DNA of 64,000 nt from Chryseobacterium piscicola. Lineage in GTDB: Bacteria > Bacteroidota > Bacteroidia > Flavobacteriales > Weeksellaceae. Location: contig NZ_FTOJ01000001.1 of the NCBI RefSeq assembly GCF_900156685.1, positions 248,001 through 312,000 on the forward strand, in the 5' to 3' direction. The stretch's first letter is position 1; every line of letters begins with the position of its first letter. Under the pieces are notes generated by a model, which did not search any database, was not told the origin of the DNA, and saw only the letters and a program-made list of their open reading frames with translations. The position numbers and the translations under genes are program-made. Positions 1-8,577 of this stretch are shown piece after piece.

Positions 1-2139
1 CATACAACCGATGAAATTGTAGACAACCAATTGCCCGTAGTTTTTGATAGTTACAACCTTCGTGGGGAGAATTTCTTTTTTCAGCCCAATAAATTATATC
101 AGCTTACCATAGCAAAAGTTACAACGAAAGATGGGCAAATGTCTGTCAATAATTTTATTTTGAAACCTTTGCTCAGTTTTGATGATTTTAAAAAGAATTT
201 TCCTGAAGAGAAGCAGCTTTTTCAGTTCATCATTCCGCAAATGAGTTTTTCGGATATCGTTTTAAAGAAAAACAAAGTTTCGCTCAGCAAAGCAGTTTTT
301 ATAGATCCTCAGTTTTTGGTTTATACCAACAAAGTTGCTGCTCAGAAGAAAGAAAAAAAGCCTTTTAATTTTGAATTAGATGTTAAAATCATCAATTTCG
401 TAAATGCTTCTGCACAAATATTAAAACCAGATAGAAGCCATCTTTTACAGGCAAAAAAAATTAATTTCAATGTAGATAATTTTGTTTTTAATAAGGAAAC
501 CTCGCAAGAGACAATTCCTGTGCATTACAAAGACTTCAAGTTTTCTGGAGAAGACATTCTTTTGGCTGCAAACGATTATATTCACGTTAAAAATATTTTT
601 ATCAACCCCAAAAAAGGTGTTTTTAATAACATTTCGCTTTCAAATGTACAAACTCAATCAGATGTAAAGGTTAATCAAATTGAATTCAATATTAATGAGT
701 GGAAAATACAAGGCAAAAAGTTGAATTTTGATGTGAAAGATATTTTAATAAACAAAATTTCAGGTGTTTATAAGCTTTCAGGCGTTGGGGGAGTGAAGAA
801 GAAAACGACTTATTCAGGAATTCATTTTCCAATAATTATCAGAAATATTAATGTCAAAAATTCAGATTTTACTTTAGACAAAGGCAATCAACCAATAGCG
901 TTTAAGCAACTAAATGCTCAGGTTAATAATGTTGAAGTTTCTCCTAAAAAAAACAACTCAGGATTAGCTGTTAAGATAAATGATTACCATCTTTCAGCCA
1001 CAGATTTTTCTTATAAAACTAAATTTTATCTGATGACTGCAGGAGATTTAAATTTATCTAAAAATAAAGCCTTGATTACTAATTTTGCAATGAAGCCCCT
1101 GGTTTCTAGGGCTCAATTTATCAAAATGATTCCCGTAGAAAATGATTTGTATGATTTGAAATTTGCACAGATTGCAGCCACAGGAAATTGGGATTTCTTT
1201 TCAGAAAATAAATCGATTGTTGCTAATTCTGTAATCATTTCAAATGCCAATGCCAATATTTTCCGGAGTAAAATTCCGGCAGATGATCCGAAAATAAAAC
1301 CATTGTATTCTAAAATGTTGAGATCAATAGATATCCCCATGTTTATTGATGATTTTTATCTTAAAAATTCTTATTTGGAATACGAAGAAGACACCCAAAA
1401 AAGTGATGGACCAGGAAAACTTACCTTTAGCAATTTTAATATGCACGTTCATAATCTGAACTCTGGTAAAATAAAAGGGAAGCCAACCGAAGTGAAAATA
1501 AAAATCGACTGTTCGTTTCTCAACGCATCGCCACTTTCTGTCAACTGGAATTTTAATACTGCAGATCAAAGTGATCGCTTTAGAATTGCAGGTCGTTCAA
1601 CGGGAATTCCTGCAAGATCTGTAAATGCATTTATTGTTCCTTACATGAATGTTTCCGCAACAGGTACGATTCAAGAGATGCTTTTTGATTTTACTGGAAA
1701 TCCTAAAGGCTTAGGAGGTACTTTTAAATTAAAACATAAGGATTTGAAAATTGCGGTCTTAGATAAACAAACGAAGGAAAAGAAAAATCTTTTAAGTGCC
1801 GTTGCCAATGTTTTTATTAAAAGCACATCAGATAAATTCCCAGAATCTGTAGTGGTAGAAGGGGTGGAGCGAGATCCTACAAAATCATTCTTTAATATGT
1901 TTTGGAAAGGTGTGGAAGATGGCTTGAAGAAAACATTAATTGGAGCCAATATTGCCAAAACCGAGAAAACGGTTAAAAATACTATTCAAACAGTAAAAGA
2001 GGTGAAAAAATCTGTAAAAGATGTAAAACAAGAATTAAAGCCAAGTACAAAATCTGATTCAAAATCCGAAAATCAGCAAAAGGAAAAAGGTTTCATGAAA
2101 GGTGTTTTCAAGAAAAAAGAAAAATCCGATAACCCATAA
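1..2139 (+). CDS. AsmA-like envelope protein, 5'-truncated by the window edge
   Basis: The open frame runs in from base 1, so the true start lies outside; 712 residues are visible. The body is a long series of beta-rich repeats with alternating hydrophobic residues, ending in a segment (about residues 520-640 of the visible part) resembling the C-terminal half of AsmA/DUF748-type proteins that span the periplasm. The last 60 residues are Lys/Glu/Ser-rich with KKSVKD/VKQEL-type heptads and look disordered or coiled-coil. The N-terminal anchor expected for the family cannot be seen. The superfamily is associated with envelope lipid transport; applying that here is inference. A secreted or cell-surface protein of unknown role is the alternative. 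Confidence 0.6.
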   Translation, partial: HTTDEIVDNQLPVVFDSYNLRGENFFFQPNKLYQLTIAKVTTKDGQMSVNNFILKPLLSFDDFKKNFPEEKQLFQFIIPQMSFSDIVLKKNKVSLSKAVFIDPQFLVYTNKVAAQKKEKKPFNFELDVKIINFVNASAQILKPDRSHLLQAKKINFNVDNFVFNKETSQETIPVHYKDFKFSGEDILLAANDYIHVKNIFINPKKGVFNNISLSNVQTQSDVKVNQIEFNINEWKIQGKKLNFDVKDILINKISGVYKLSGVGGVKKKTTYSGIHFPIIIRNINVKNSDFTLDKGNQPIAFKQLNAQVNNVEVSPKKNNSGLAVKINDYHLSATDFSYKTKFYLMTAGDLNLSKNKALITNFAMKPLVSRAQFIKMIPVENDLYDLKFAQIAATGNWDFFSENKSIVANSVIISNANANIFRSKIPADDPKIKPLYSKMLRSIDIPMFIDDFYLKNSYLEYEEDTQKSDGPGKLTFSNFNMHVHNLNSGKIKGKPTEVKIKIDCSFLNASPLSVNWNFNTADQSDRFRIAGRSTGIPARSVNAFIVPYMNVSATGTIQEMLFDFTGNPKGLGGTFKLKHKDLKIAVLDKQTKEKKNLLSAVANVFIKSTSDKFPESVVVEGVERDPTKSFFNMFWKGVEDGLKKTLIGANIAKTEKTVKNTIQTVKEVKKSVKDVKQELKPSTKSDSKSENQQKEKGFMKGVFKKKEKSDNP

Positions 2140-2183
2140 AGTTTCCGGATTTGTCGTCTGTTGTTTTATGAATAGGAGTTACA

Positions 2184-2537
2184 TTACTCAATATTGTATT
2201 CATCACTTTCTTCTACGGGGATGTCTCTCAAGAATTGATCAAATTGGTCGCCGGAATAATTGCTTTCGGCTCCGTAAGAATCCAAGATAAAGCCAATGTT
2301 GGCGTGATGATCTTTTACAACATACAAAACTGCATTGTCTGCAGGGTTGCTGTCTCCTTCAAATCTGTACGTACGTAATATTGTTAAGTCTTCTGGTTGG
2401 TAAATGGTTTGGTCATTGTCTAGTCTCATATTTCCCTCATCACTCATTCGGTATTCTCTGTGAATTCCTCTTTGGGAGAGCGTTGTCATTACTTGGCTAA
2501 GCGTTGTCATTTTGTCTTCTCTGTCTTGATTTTCCAT
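2184..2537 (-). CDS. small conserved hypothetical protein (117 aa)
   Basis: I chose the ATG at 2537 (MENQDRED) because the 14 codons upstream read as intergenic sequence. The product is soluble and acidic, without signal peptide or membrane segment. The middle (TILRTYRF, ADNAVLYVVKDHHANIGFILDSYG) looks like a compact alpha/beta fold. I recall short Bacteroidetes proteins of this type sometimes labelled as phosphoribosylpyrophosphate synthetase; nothing here supports that enzyme, which is much longer. It stands alone, convergent with the preceding gene. Function unknown. Confidence 0.65.
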   Translation of the reverse strand: MENQDREDKMTTLSQVMTTLSQRGIHREYRMSDEGNMRLDNDQTIYQPEDLTILRTYRFEGDSNPADNAVLYVVKDHHANIGFILDSYGAESNYSGDQFDQFLRDIPVEESDEYNIE

Positions 2538-2678
2538 AATACTATTTTTAAGCTTTAAAATACAATTATCAAACCACAAAGCAGTAGCGGTAGAATCATC
2601 AGTTTAACAAAAAATTAATACTGATTAAATTCCAAAAGGTATATTATTTGCTTTTGTCTAAAACAAAAGTTTCATAAT

Positions 2679-2870
2679 ATGAAAAAAGAAGCAGGAATTT
2701 TACTTGCAGGAGGGATTGGTCTTCTGGCTGCACTAAGTTTTATTGGAATCAAGAAAATCTTGGAAAAAAAGCAAAAGAAATACAACGATTACTATGGCGA
2801 CTATCATAGACATCATGACAAAGATGAGGCAGATGATGAACATGGTGTGGAGTATTATGCAATGAAGTAA
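2679..2870 (+). CDS. small single-pass membrane protein (63 aa)
   Basis: The peptide begins MKKEAGILLAGGIGLLAAL, one clear hydrophobic segment (about residues 6-26), followed by a Lys-rich stop-transfer stretch and a His/Asp/Glu/Tyr-rich tail of about 30 residues. It has its own terminator at 2913-2947, which supports a real transcript. The tail could bind metal, but that is only a composition argument. No family recognised. Confidence 0.6.
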   Translation: MKKEAGILLAGGIGLLAALSFIGIKKILEKKQKKYNDYYGDYHRHHDKDEADDEHGVEYYAMK

Positions 2871-2912
2871 TATAAAATTGAAGTAGTAAACAATTATATT
2901 TGTCTTACAATT

Positions 2913-2947
2913 TCCGGTATTTCCATTTTTTGGATGCCGGATTTTTT
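2913..2947 (+). terminator. intrinsic terminator after the 63-aa membrane gene
   Basis: TCCGGTA (2913-2919) pairs with TGCCGGA (2935-2941) with one G-U, an inner TCCA/TGGA stem closes a T5 loop, and a T run follows (2942-2947). Confidence 0.65.
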
Positions 2948-3013
2948 TGTGGAAAACTTTATTCTTAAAACTTATTATTTTAAAATAATTCGGTTTTAAT
3001 TTTACAAAACTAA

Positions 3014-4057
3014 ATGAAAGATGATAACATCATAAAAGGTCAAGGCGCACAGCGAAATGTAAATAACCGTTTCGATAGATACATTTATGAGCAAGATGAT
3101 GAGGATTTTGGCAATGTAAAAACCACATTCACTGAAGTTTTCCCCAAAACTATCGTCAATATCGTAAAAAGTGCAGATCTTCCGATGGATTATTCTATGA
3201 ATCCTTACCAAGGTTGTGAGCACGGATGCTCCTATTGTTTTGCCAGACCAACTCACGAGTATTGGGGATACAGCGCAGGAGTTGATTTTGAAAGAAAAAT
3301 AATGGTTAAAAAAAACGCCCCAGAGCTATTAGAAATTTTTTTTAAGAAAAAGGGGTATCAACCCGAACCCATTTTACTCTCTGGAAATACAGATTGTTAT
3401 CAGCCTGCAGAAAGGCAATTTGAGATTACAAGGCAATTGTTGCAAGTTTGTTTAAATTATAGACATCCTGTAAATATTTTAACTAAAAATGCTTTAGTAT
3501 TGCGAGATTTGGACATATTGAAACCTTTGGCACAGCAAAAACTGGTTTCTGTATCTCTCAGTATTCCTACTATCAACGAAGAATTACGTCGAAAGATGGA
3601 ACCACGCACAAGTTCTTCTAAAAACAAGTTGAAAGCGTTGGAAATTCTCTCTAAAAACGAAATTCCAACTCATGTGATGATTGCGCCCATCATTCCGGGA
3701 TTAAACAGCGATGAGCCATTGTCTATTCTAAAATCAATTTCTGATGCTGGAGCTCAAAATTTTGGCTATACTTTGGTACGATTAAATGATTCTGTAGAGC
3801 CTGTTTTTATTAATTGGATTGAGACCGCATTTCCAGACAGAGCGCAAAAAGTTTTAAATTTAATTAAATCAATGCGAGGAGGAAAATTGGGAGACAAAAA
3901 AATGTACGACAGGCACAGAGGAGAAGGTAATATCGCCGAAATGATTCACAACACTTTTAAAATAGGCAGAAAAAAGTTTTTCGAAGGAAAAGAATTTCCG
4001 AAACTTTCTAAAGATGGATTTACGGGAACGAGGGAGCAGCAACTGAGTTTTTTTTAG
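3014..4057 (+). CDS. PA0069-family radical SAM protein (spore-photoproduct-lyase-like)
   Basis: The cluster motif CEHGCSYC (CxxxCxxC, about residues 68-75) follows SMNPYQG, and FARPTHEYWGY comes after it; both flanking signatures are typical of the PA0069/SplB-like radical SAM group. The length (347 aa) fits the family. Such proteins bind a 4Fe-4S cluster and S-adenosylmethionine; the substrate of this branch is not established to my knowledge, and DNA photoproduct repair is only a distant analogy. The gene is monocistronic, convergent with the oxygenase gene across the hairpin at 4176-4199. Confidence 0.85.
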   Translation: MKDDNIIKGQGAQRNVNNRFDRYIYEQDDEDFGNVKTTFTEVFPKTIVNIVKSADLPMDYSMNPYQGCEHGCSYCFARPTHEYWGYSAGVDFERKIMVKKNAPELLEIFFKKKGYQPEPILLSGNTDCYQPAERQFEITRQLLQVCLNYRHPVNILTKNALVLRDLDILKPLAQQKLVSVSLSIPTINEELRRKMEPRTSSSKNKLKALEILSKNEIPTHVMIAPIIPGLNSDEPLSILKSISDAGAQNFGYTLVRLNDSVEPVFINWIETAFPDRAQKVLNLIKSMRGGKLGDKKMYDRHRGEGNIAEMIHNTFKIGRKKFFEGKEFPKLSKDGFTGTREQQLSFF

Positions 4058-4175
4058 AGAAAATTACTGACAAGATAATCTTCTAGAAACATGGCCCAAT
4101 GTTTACTTCTGCACTTTTATCGAATTTAAGAGTTGCAACGAGTAACGTGGTTCCTTACAATCTTCAAAAAACAAA

Positions 4176-4199
4176 AAACCGAACAAAAAAGTTCGGTTT
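4176..4199. terminator. bidirectional intrinsic terminator
   Basis: AAACCGAAC (4176-4184) and GTTCGGTTT (4191-4199) form a 9-bp stem with a 6-nt loop. A-rich sequence to the left gives a U tract for the minus-strand oxygenase gene; the same hairpin can end the plus-strand radical SAM transcript. Confidence 0.7.
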
Positions 4200-4204
4200 C
4201 AAAA

Positions 4205-5155
4205 TTATTTCTTAATTAATCCCAGTTCAATTAATCGTTCGTGTAAAAACGCTCCTGCCGTTGTATCTTCGTACAGTTTCGGGTTGTTTTCATCTACACA
4301 GTTTTCAAGGGCATTCAGCGACATTTCGCTCACCGGATGCATAAAGAAAGGAATAGAGTATCTTGAAGTTCCCCACAATTCTCTTGGTGGATTTACCACT
4401 CTGTGAATGGTAGATTTCAACTTGTTGTTGGTGTGTCTAGAAAGCATATCTCCAACGTTAATCATCAGTTCGTCTGGTTCTGCAATCGCATCAATCCATT
4501 CTCCTTTGTGGTTTTGAACCTGAAGACCTTTTCCCTGAGAACCCATCAAAAGAGTAATCAAATTAATATCTCCGTGGGCTGCTGCTCTTACCGCATCGTC
4601 TGGTTCCTGAGTGATTGGCGGGTAGTGAATTGGTCTCAAAATAGAGTTCCCCTCTGCGATTTTATCATCAAAATAAAACTCATCCAAACCAAGATACAAT
4701 GCTAACGCTCTCAAAACATATTTACCTGTTTTTTCAAGCATTTGGTAGGTTTCTTTTCCTACTTCATTAAATTTTGGGAGCTCATCTACGATGACGTTGT
4801 CGGGATATTCGCTTTTGTATTTTGAATCATCCGAAACGTACTGTCCGAAATGCCAAAACTCTTTCAAATCGCCTTTTTTAAAACCTTTCGCAGTCTCTTT
4901 TCCGAAACCGACATAGCCACGTTGCCCACCGATTCCGGGGATTTCGTACTGTTGTTTGGTTTCTGTGGGGAGTTCAAAGAAGTTTTTCACTTCTCCATAA
5001 AGATTGCCTACAAGTTTGTCATCCAGGAAATGTCCTTTTAAGGCAACAAAACCAATTTCTTCGTAAGCTTTTCCGATTTCATTTACAAATTTCTGTTTGC
5101 GTTCCGGGTTGTCCGAAAGGAAATCACGCAGGTCTACACTAGGTATTTTATCCAT
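4205..5155 (-). CDS. isopenicillin-N-synthase-like 2-oxoglutarate/Fe(II) oxygenase
   Basis: The 316-aa protein has the N-terminal DIOX_N region (IPSVDLRDF, then EIGFVALKGH) and the jelly-roll 2OG-Fe(II) domain. The facial triad is visible as HGD (AAAHGDINLITLL, near residue 194) and the distal His in STIHRVVNP, with RYSIPFF providing the Arg that usually binds the 2OG carboxylate. The family hydroxylates, desaturates or cyclises small molecules. There is no biosynthetic cluster around it, so the substrate cannot be inferred, and the resemblance to IPNS does not imply beta-lactam synthesis. Confidence 0.85.
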   Translation of the reverse strand: MDKIPSVDLRDFLSDNPERKQKFVNEIGKAYEEIGFVALKGHFLDDKLVGNLYGEVKNFFELPTETKQQYEIPGIGGQRGYVGFGKETAKGFKKGDLKEFWHFGQYVSDDSKYKSEYPDNVIVDELPKFNEVGKETYQMLEKTGKYVLRALALYLGLDEFYFDDKIAEGNSILRPIHYPPITQEPDDAVRAAAHGDINLITLLMGSQGKGLQVQNHKGEWIDAIAEPDELMINVGDMLSRHTNNKLKSTIHRVVNPPRELWGTSRYSIPFFMHPVSEMSLNALENCVDENNPKLYEDTTAGAFLHERLIELGLIKK

Positions 5156-5231
5156 TTTATAGAAATTTTACGTGCGGCTAATTTACTGTTTTTAGATCTA
5201 TCTTAAGTTAAAAATTATGTTTTTTGAAACT

Positions 5232-6044
5232 TTAATAATGAAGATAAAAAATCAATATAATTACAGCAGAAACAGAGAATAAACCGACAATATTTTTCAA
5301 TTTGAAATTAAATACTTTACCCATTCTTGATTCTACAAGTGAAATAATAAAATTTCCTACACTGAATCCCGGTAATGGTAATAAATTTAAAAGACCAACA
5401 ATTATACAGCAAAACGGCAACAATGATATTTGAGAGGAAAAATTTTTGGAAACAGCGCCAATTCCGCCGACTTTTTTATGATCATTTTTTGGAATCATAA
5501 GGTCATAAGCTTCTTTGATCATTTTTTGGTAATTTTTAAAAACTTTTCCGAAGCTGAATTTTTCCTGTGTTTGTTTTATTTCTTGAGCATTCTTTTCTTC
5601 GGTAGTCGGTTTGATTAAAGCTTTTATTGGTGTTCCTTCTGATTGAAGGATCTTTGCGACACCATCGTCGTTGATTTTTATTTCTTTAAAATGATTACCC
5701 CTCTTAATTTTTATCTCAGAATTAGAATTCATTAAGATATCAACATTGATTTTTCGAATGTCCTTAACTGGCCGATCGTTCACAGATATAATTTTATCTC
5801 CATTTTTAAATCCTAATTGTTGCATGGTTCCATTAAATTCCAAACCATATATTGCGTCTCTATTATCAATGTAAAAAACTTTTGGAGACAGTGAATGAAT
5901 TAAAAAAAGTACTAAAAATGCTATGAAAAAATCAAAAAGCAATCCCGATAATTTCAGAATAGGATTATTGTGTTTTGCTTTGGATACAAACCACTTCGGA
6001 AGATAATTTCCTAAAAGATGAATTAAGATTGAAATTATTATCAT
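5232..6044 (-). CDS. inactive-looking M50 site-2-protease paralog with PDZ domain
   Basis: The 270-aa protein follows the layout of RseP (also in this window at 32846-34192): N-terminal membrane helix, PDZ domain (LGFKNGDKIISVNDRPVKD, about 75-130), a KKVGG element, then C-terminal membrane helices. The zinc motif HELGH of RseP is replaced by HLLGN (residues 9-13), losing the Glu and second His, and the LDG Asp motif is replaced by PGFSVGN (about 225-231). Known M50 proteases need these residues, so this is probably a pseudoprotease. A binding, chaperone or regulatory role is inference. It lies downstream of the ADP-ribosyltransferase unit but behind a strong terminator. Confidence 0.7.
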   Translation of the reverse strand: MIIISILIHLLGNYLPKWFVSKAKHNNPILKLSGLLFDFFIAFLVLFLIHSLSPKVFYIDNRDAIYGLEFNGTMQQLGFKNGDKIISVNDRPVKDIRKINVDILMNSNSEIKIKRGNHFKEIKINDDGVAKILQSEGTPIKALIKPTTEEKNAQEIKQTQEKFSFGKVFKNYQKMIKEAYDLMIPKNDHKKVGGIGAVSKNFSSQISLLPFCCIIVGLLNLLPLPGFSVGNFIISLVESRMGKVFNFKLKNIVGLFSVSAVIILIFYLHY

Positions 6045-6097
6045 TGTATATTACAGTTTTTTTGAAATTTGGTATTCACTAATTTACAAAAGTTTCT

Positions 6098-6145
6098 AAA
6101 AACTAAAACGAACCATTCATTAATGAATGGTTCGTTTTAGTTTTT
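6098..6145. terminator. 24-bp perfect palindrome terminator
   Basis: Bases 6098-6121 are the exact reverse complement of 6122-6145 (core ACGAACCATTCATT/AATGAATGGTTCGT), flanked by A and T runs. The minus-strand stop codon of the 83-aa gene (6144-6146) touches the right arm, so it ends that operon and insulates the pseudoprotease gene. Confidence 0.8.
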
Positions 6146-6395
6146 AAGAGTTTTTATATTTTTCTTTCGCTAATTCCTTTTGACGGTAATATTCTAATTT
6201 TTCTTCGGGAGTCATTAATTCTAACTTTAATGCTCTAATATTATCAGCGTTAGAATAATATTCTTTGTATTCAATTTCGTTATCTTTTTTAAATTTATCG
6301 ATATTTTTTGGCACGTCAAAGAATAGTTTTTTTCTTAAAACTTCATTTCTCGACAATAGAAATTCTAATCTTTGTTTCTTCTCTTTCTTTTCCAT
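6144..6395 (-). CDS. 83-aa charged partner of the ADP-ribosyltransferase gene
   Basis: It starts 2 bp after the stop of the 681-aa toxin-like gene, so the two are almost certainly translated from one mRNA, and a terminator follows at once. The peptide is highly charged and helical in character (MEKKEKKQRLEFLLSRNEVL, later LTPEEKLEYYRQ-like), with no signal peptide or membrane span. By position it could be an immunity protein, adaptor or chaperone; this is inference, because no immunity family is recognised and such a charged helical protein could equally be a conserved small hypothetical. Confidence 0.65.
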   Translation of the reverse strand: MEKKEKKQRLEFLLSRNEVLRKKLFFDVPKNIDKFKKDNEIEYKEYYSNADNIRALKLELMTPEEKLEYYRQKELAKEKYKNS

Positions 6396-6397
6396 TT

Positions 6398-8443
6398 TTA
6401 TTTTTCAATTAAATTAATAAACATTATATTTTCATTTGGGTTAACTGGACTTGGAATTGGCTTAATTTCTCCAACTAAAAATTTTGTATTACTCTTAAAA
6501 AGCACCTCTTTTTCTGCGGGTAGTAATGATGCTTCTTCTATATTTTTGCCGTTTTTTCCTATGATTTTTATTAACACATTATAACTTGCATCATCAAACA
6601 TCATTTCTTCTGCCGCCATATAATCATAAGTAGAAGATGTAAATGCTTTCTTCTCAACAGTTTTACCGGTTATATACTCTTTCTTCAGTGATTCAGGTGA
6701 CCATTTTTCTAACCTGTAAAAAGTCGAAGAGCTAGTTTTTGGTAATTTATTTAAAGCATTATTCAGCAACTCTTTATATACTTTGTACTCTTCTGTTATT
6801 GCAATTTCTCCTCTTAAAGCTCTGTTTAAACCAGAATAATATCCTGACGTATATAGTCTTACAGCAACTTCCTCTTCCAAAGATAAATATTTTGCCATAT
6901 ATCTTGTGCTAGAAAGCTCAACTAAAATTTTCTGAAAAGCAGGATTTTCTCCTAAAACTTTTAAATATTTGGTATTTCTAAGTTTTGCAGCTAAAGAAGA
7001 AAAACTTCTGAAAGCATTGGCTTGAAACTCTGGTATAAGCCCTGCTGTAATGTTTTCCAAAACTGTCCAGCGGTCTTTATCCATTTGTTCTTCAGTGAAA
7101 TAATTAGCAACAACGGTAGGTATAAAATAATCTCCTTTATCATCTAATATTTTTAAAGGAGTTAAGGCATTATTAATACCTAACGTTTGAGAACCACTAT
7201 CTAAAGGTGCCCAATTTCCATTTTCATAAGAGTGAATGGTAAAACCAACTTCAAATTTCTTTTCCTCTTCCATAAACCCACTCCAATAAACAAATCTGTT
7301 TTCAACAACACCATTTTTCATTGTATCTTTCATATCAAGAGAGTAAATAATGGCATTTTGATAATCAGAATCTTTCCAAGCTTTACTTCCCACTTTTGTC
7401 AATTCAATAATGAAATCTTCAAGATATTTAGCTTTAAGTTTATTCAAAATTTTCCTTACTATTTCAGGGTTGTTATTTATTTGATTCCCCCACCAAATTC
7501 CATTTTTCGCACCTTTAAGTAAATTAATAACCGAAAGATTTTCATTAGTTCCAGAGGTGTTAATGGCTTTTTCAGAAAGTGAAATAAAGTCTTTCCAAAG
7601 CATTTCATCTGTAAGAGCTTGTAAGACAAAGTCAGGAATCTTTTCGTACAATCCATCAATAATATTAGGATTGCCTTCGGCAGTTGCAAAAAAATCTAAA
7701 TAATAACGAACAATCGATTTTTTCATTGATTCTGCATGAGAATCACCCTTAACAATTCGTAAAAATTCTATAAAAGTTTCGACATTTGATGTGTATAATT
7801 TGATAGCAAAATACTCGTCATTTAATTTAAAGTCAGTAGGGCTGGAAGATTCTTTAGTTTCTGCATCTTGAAATTTTTTATCTTCACCGTCTTTATAGAT
7901 GAAGTTAAGATTATACGTTACCTTATTATTATCAAAATAAATCCCAAATGTGTAAGAATTGCTTAGTAAATTCTTTCTGGTATTCAATTTGGCTAAGTCA
8001 AAAGTTGCCCGAACTTCTTGCTCTCCTTTTTTGTATACAAAAGGGTTGTTGTTTTTAATAGTACTGGGTACAGGAATATTCATTGAAGATGAACCTGTAT
8101 AAATAGTTTTGTCTCTTAAAAAGTAAATTTCCGGATCAAATAAAAAAGCTTCTATCAACCCTAATTTTTCTTTCAAATGTTTTGCAAGAAGATCATAATT
8201 AATTCCACCGGTGTGAAAATCTTCAGATAATGCATCGTAGTCATCTACTGTTGGTTTGTAAAAAGCACTTTTCTTTCCAAAGGGTGTATTCAATGCGTAT
8301 TCGTTTGAAATTTCATCAAATGTTTTGCTTGTTCTTATTGCTTTGAATGGGTCTTGGCCAGACATTCCTTTGTTTAAATCTTCAAAGGAAAGAATTTTGA
8401 ACTCTGAGAGGTCGTCACTCCACTCATCATTAAATTGTTTCAT
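6398..8443 (-). CDS. large protein with C-terminal R-S-E mono-ADP-ribosyltransferase domain (putative toxin)
   Basis: The 681-aa protein has no signal peptide. Residues 520-680 show the full clostridial/VIP2-type ART pattern: the helical motif VRLYTSGYYSGLNRALRG (about 528-545), the NAD-binding Arg in FYRLEK (R577), an S-T-S-like strand FTSST (601-605), and the ExE pair in LPAEKEVLF (E644, E646) followed by KFLVGEI. These residues define ADPrib_exo_Tox (PF03496-like) enzymes that use NAD to modify protein targets. The first 500 residues are unrecognised, with no PAAR, Rhs, LXG or VgrG signature, so the delivery route is unknown. A polymorphic toxin or effector is the leading reading; an endogenous or anti-phage ART is possible. 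Confidence 0.75.
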   Translation of the reverse strand: MKQFNDEWSDDLSEFKILSFEDLNKGMSGQDPFKAIRTSKTFDEISNEYALNTPFGKKSAFYKPTVDDYDALSEDFHTGGINYDLLAKHLKEKLGLIEAFLFDPEIYFLRDKTIYTGSSSMNIPVPSTIKNNNPFVYKKGEQEVRATFDLAKLNTRKNLLSNSYTFGIYFDNNKVTYNLNFIYKDGEDKKFQDAETKESSSPTDFKLNDEYFAIKLYTSNVETFIEFLRIVKGDSHAESMKKSIVRYYLDFFATAEGNPNIIDGLYEKIPDFVLQALTDEMLWKDFISLSEKAINTSGTNENLSVINLLKGAKNGIWWGNQINNNPEIVRKILNKLKAKYLEDFIIELTKVGSKAWKDSDYQNAIIYSLDMKDTMKNGVVENRFVYWSGFMEEEKKFEVGFTIHSYENGNWAPLDSGSQTLGINNALTPLKILDDKGDYFIPTVVANYFTEEQMDKDRWTVLENITAGLIPEFQANAFRSFSSLAAKLRNTKYLKVLGENPAFQKILVELSSTRYMAKYLSLEEEVAVRLYTSGYYSGLNRALRGEIAITEEYKVYKELLNNALNKLPKTSSSTFYRLEKWSPESLKKEYITGKTVEKKAFTSSTYDYMAAEEMMFDDASYNVLIKIIGKNGKNIEEASLLPAEKEVLFKSNTKFLVGEIKPIPSPVNPNENIMFINLIEK

Positions 8444-8565
8444 AAATGTAATTTTTTAGTGAATAATTTAGATTTTGCAAAATCAATCATGACTACAAAG
8501 AAAATTCAGATAAGCGACAAAACTTGACGTGTTATATTTTAGTTTATAAACTCACTAAAAAAAAT

Positions 8566-8573
8566 TAATTTTG
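8566..8573 (+). promoter_or_regulatory. menD -7 promoter element
   Basis: TAATTTTG matches the Bacteroidetes TAnnTTTG element and ends 4 nt before the menD ATG, so the mRNA should start at or next to the start codon. No good -33 TTG is seen at 19 nt. Confidence 0.5.
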
Positions 8574-8577
8574 CTTT

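Noticed and set aside
1113..1958. Several antisense ORFs inside the AsmA-like gene
   Set aside because: The AT-rich coding strand leaves open antisense frames; they have no promoter, family features or independent codon pattern.
4205..5155. Beta-lactam biosynthesis from the isopenicillin-N-synthase-like gene
   Set aside because: There is no ACV synthetase or other pathway gene; the 2OG/Fe(II) family is broad.
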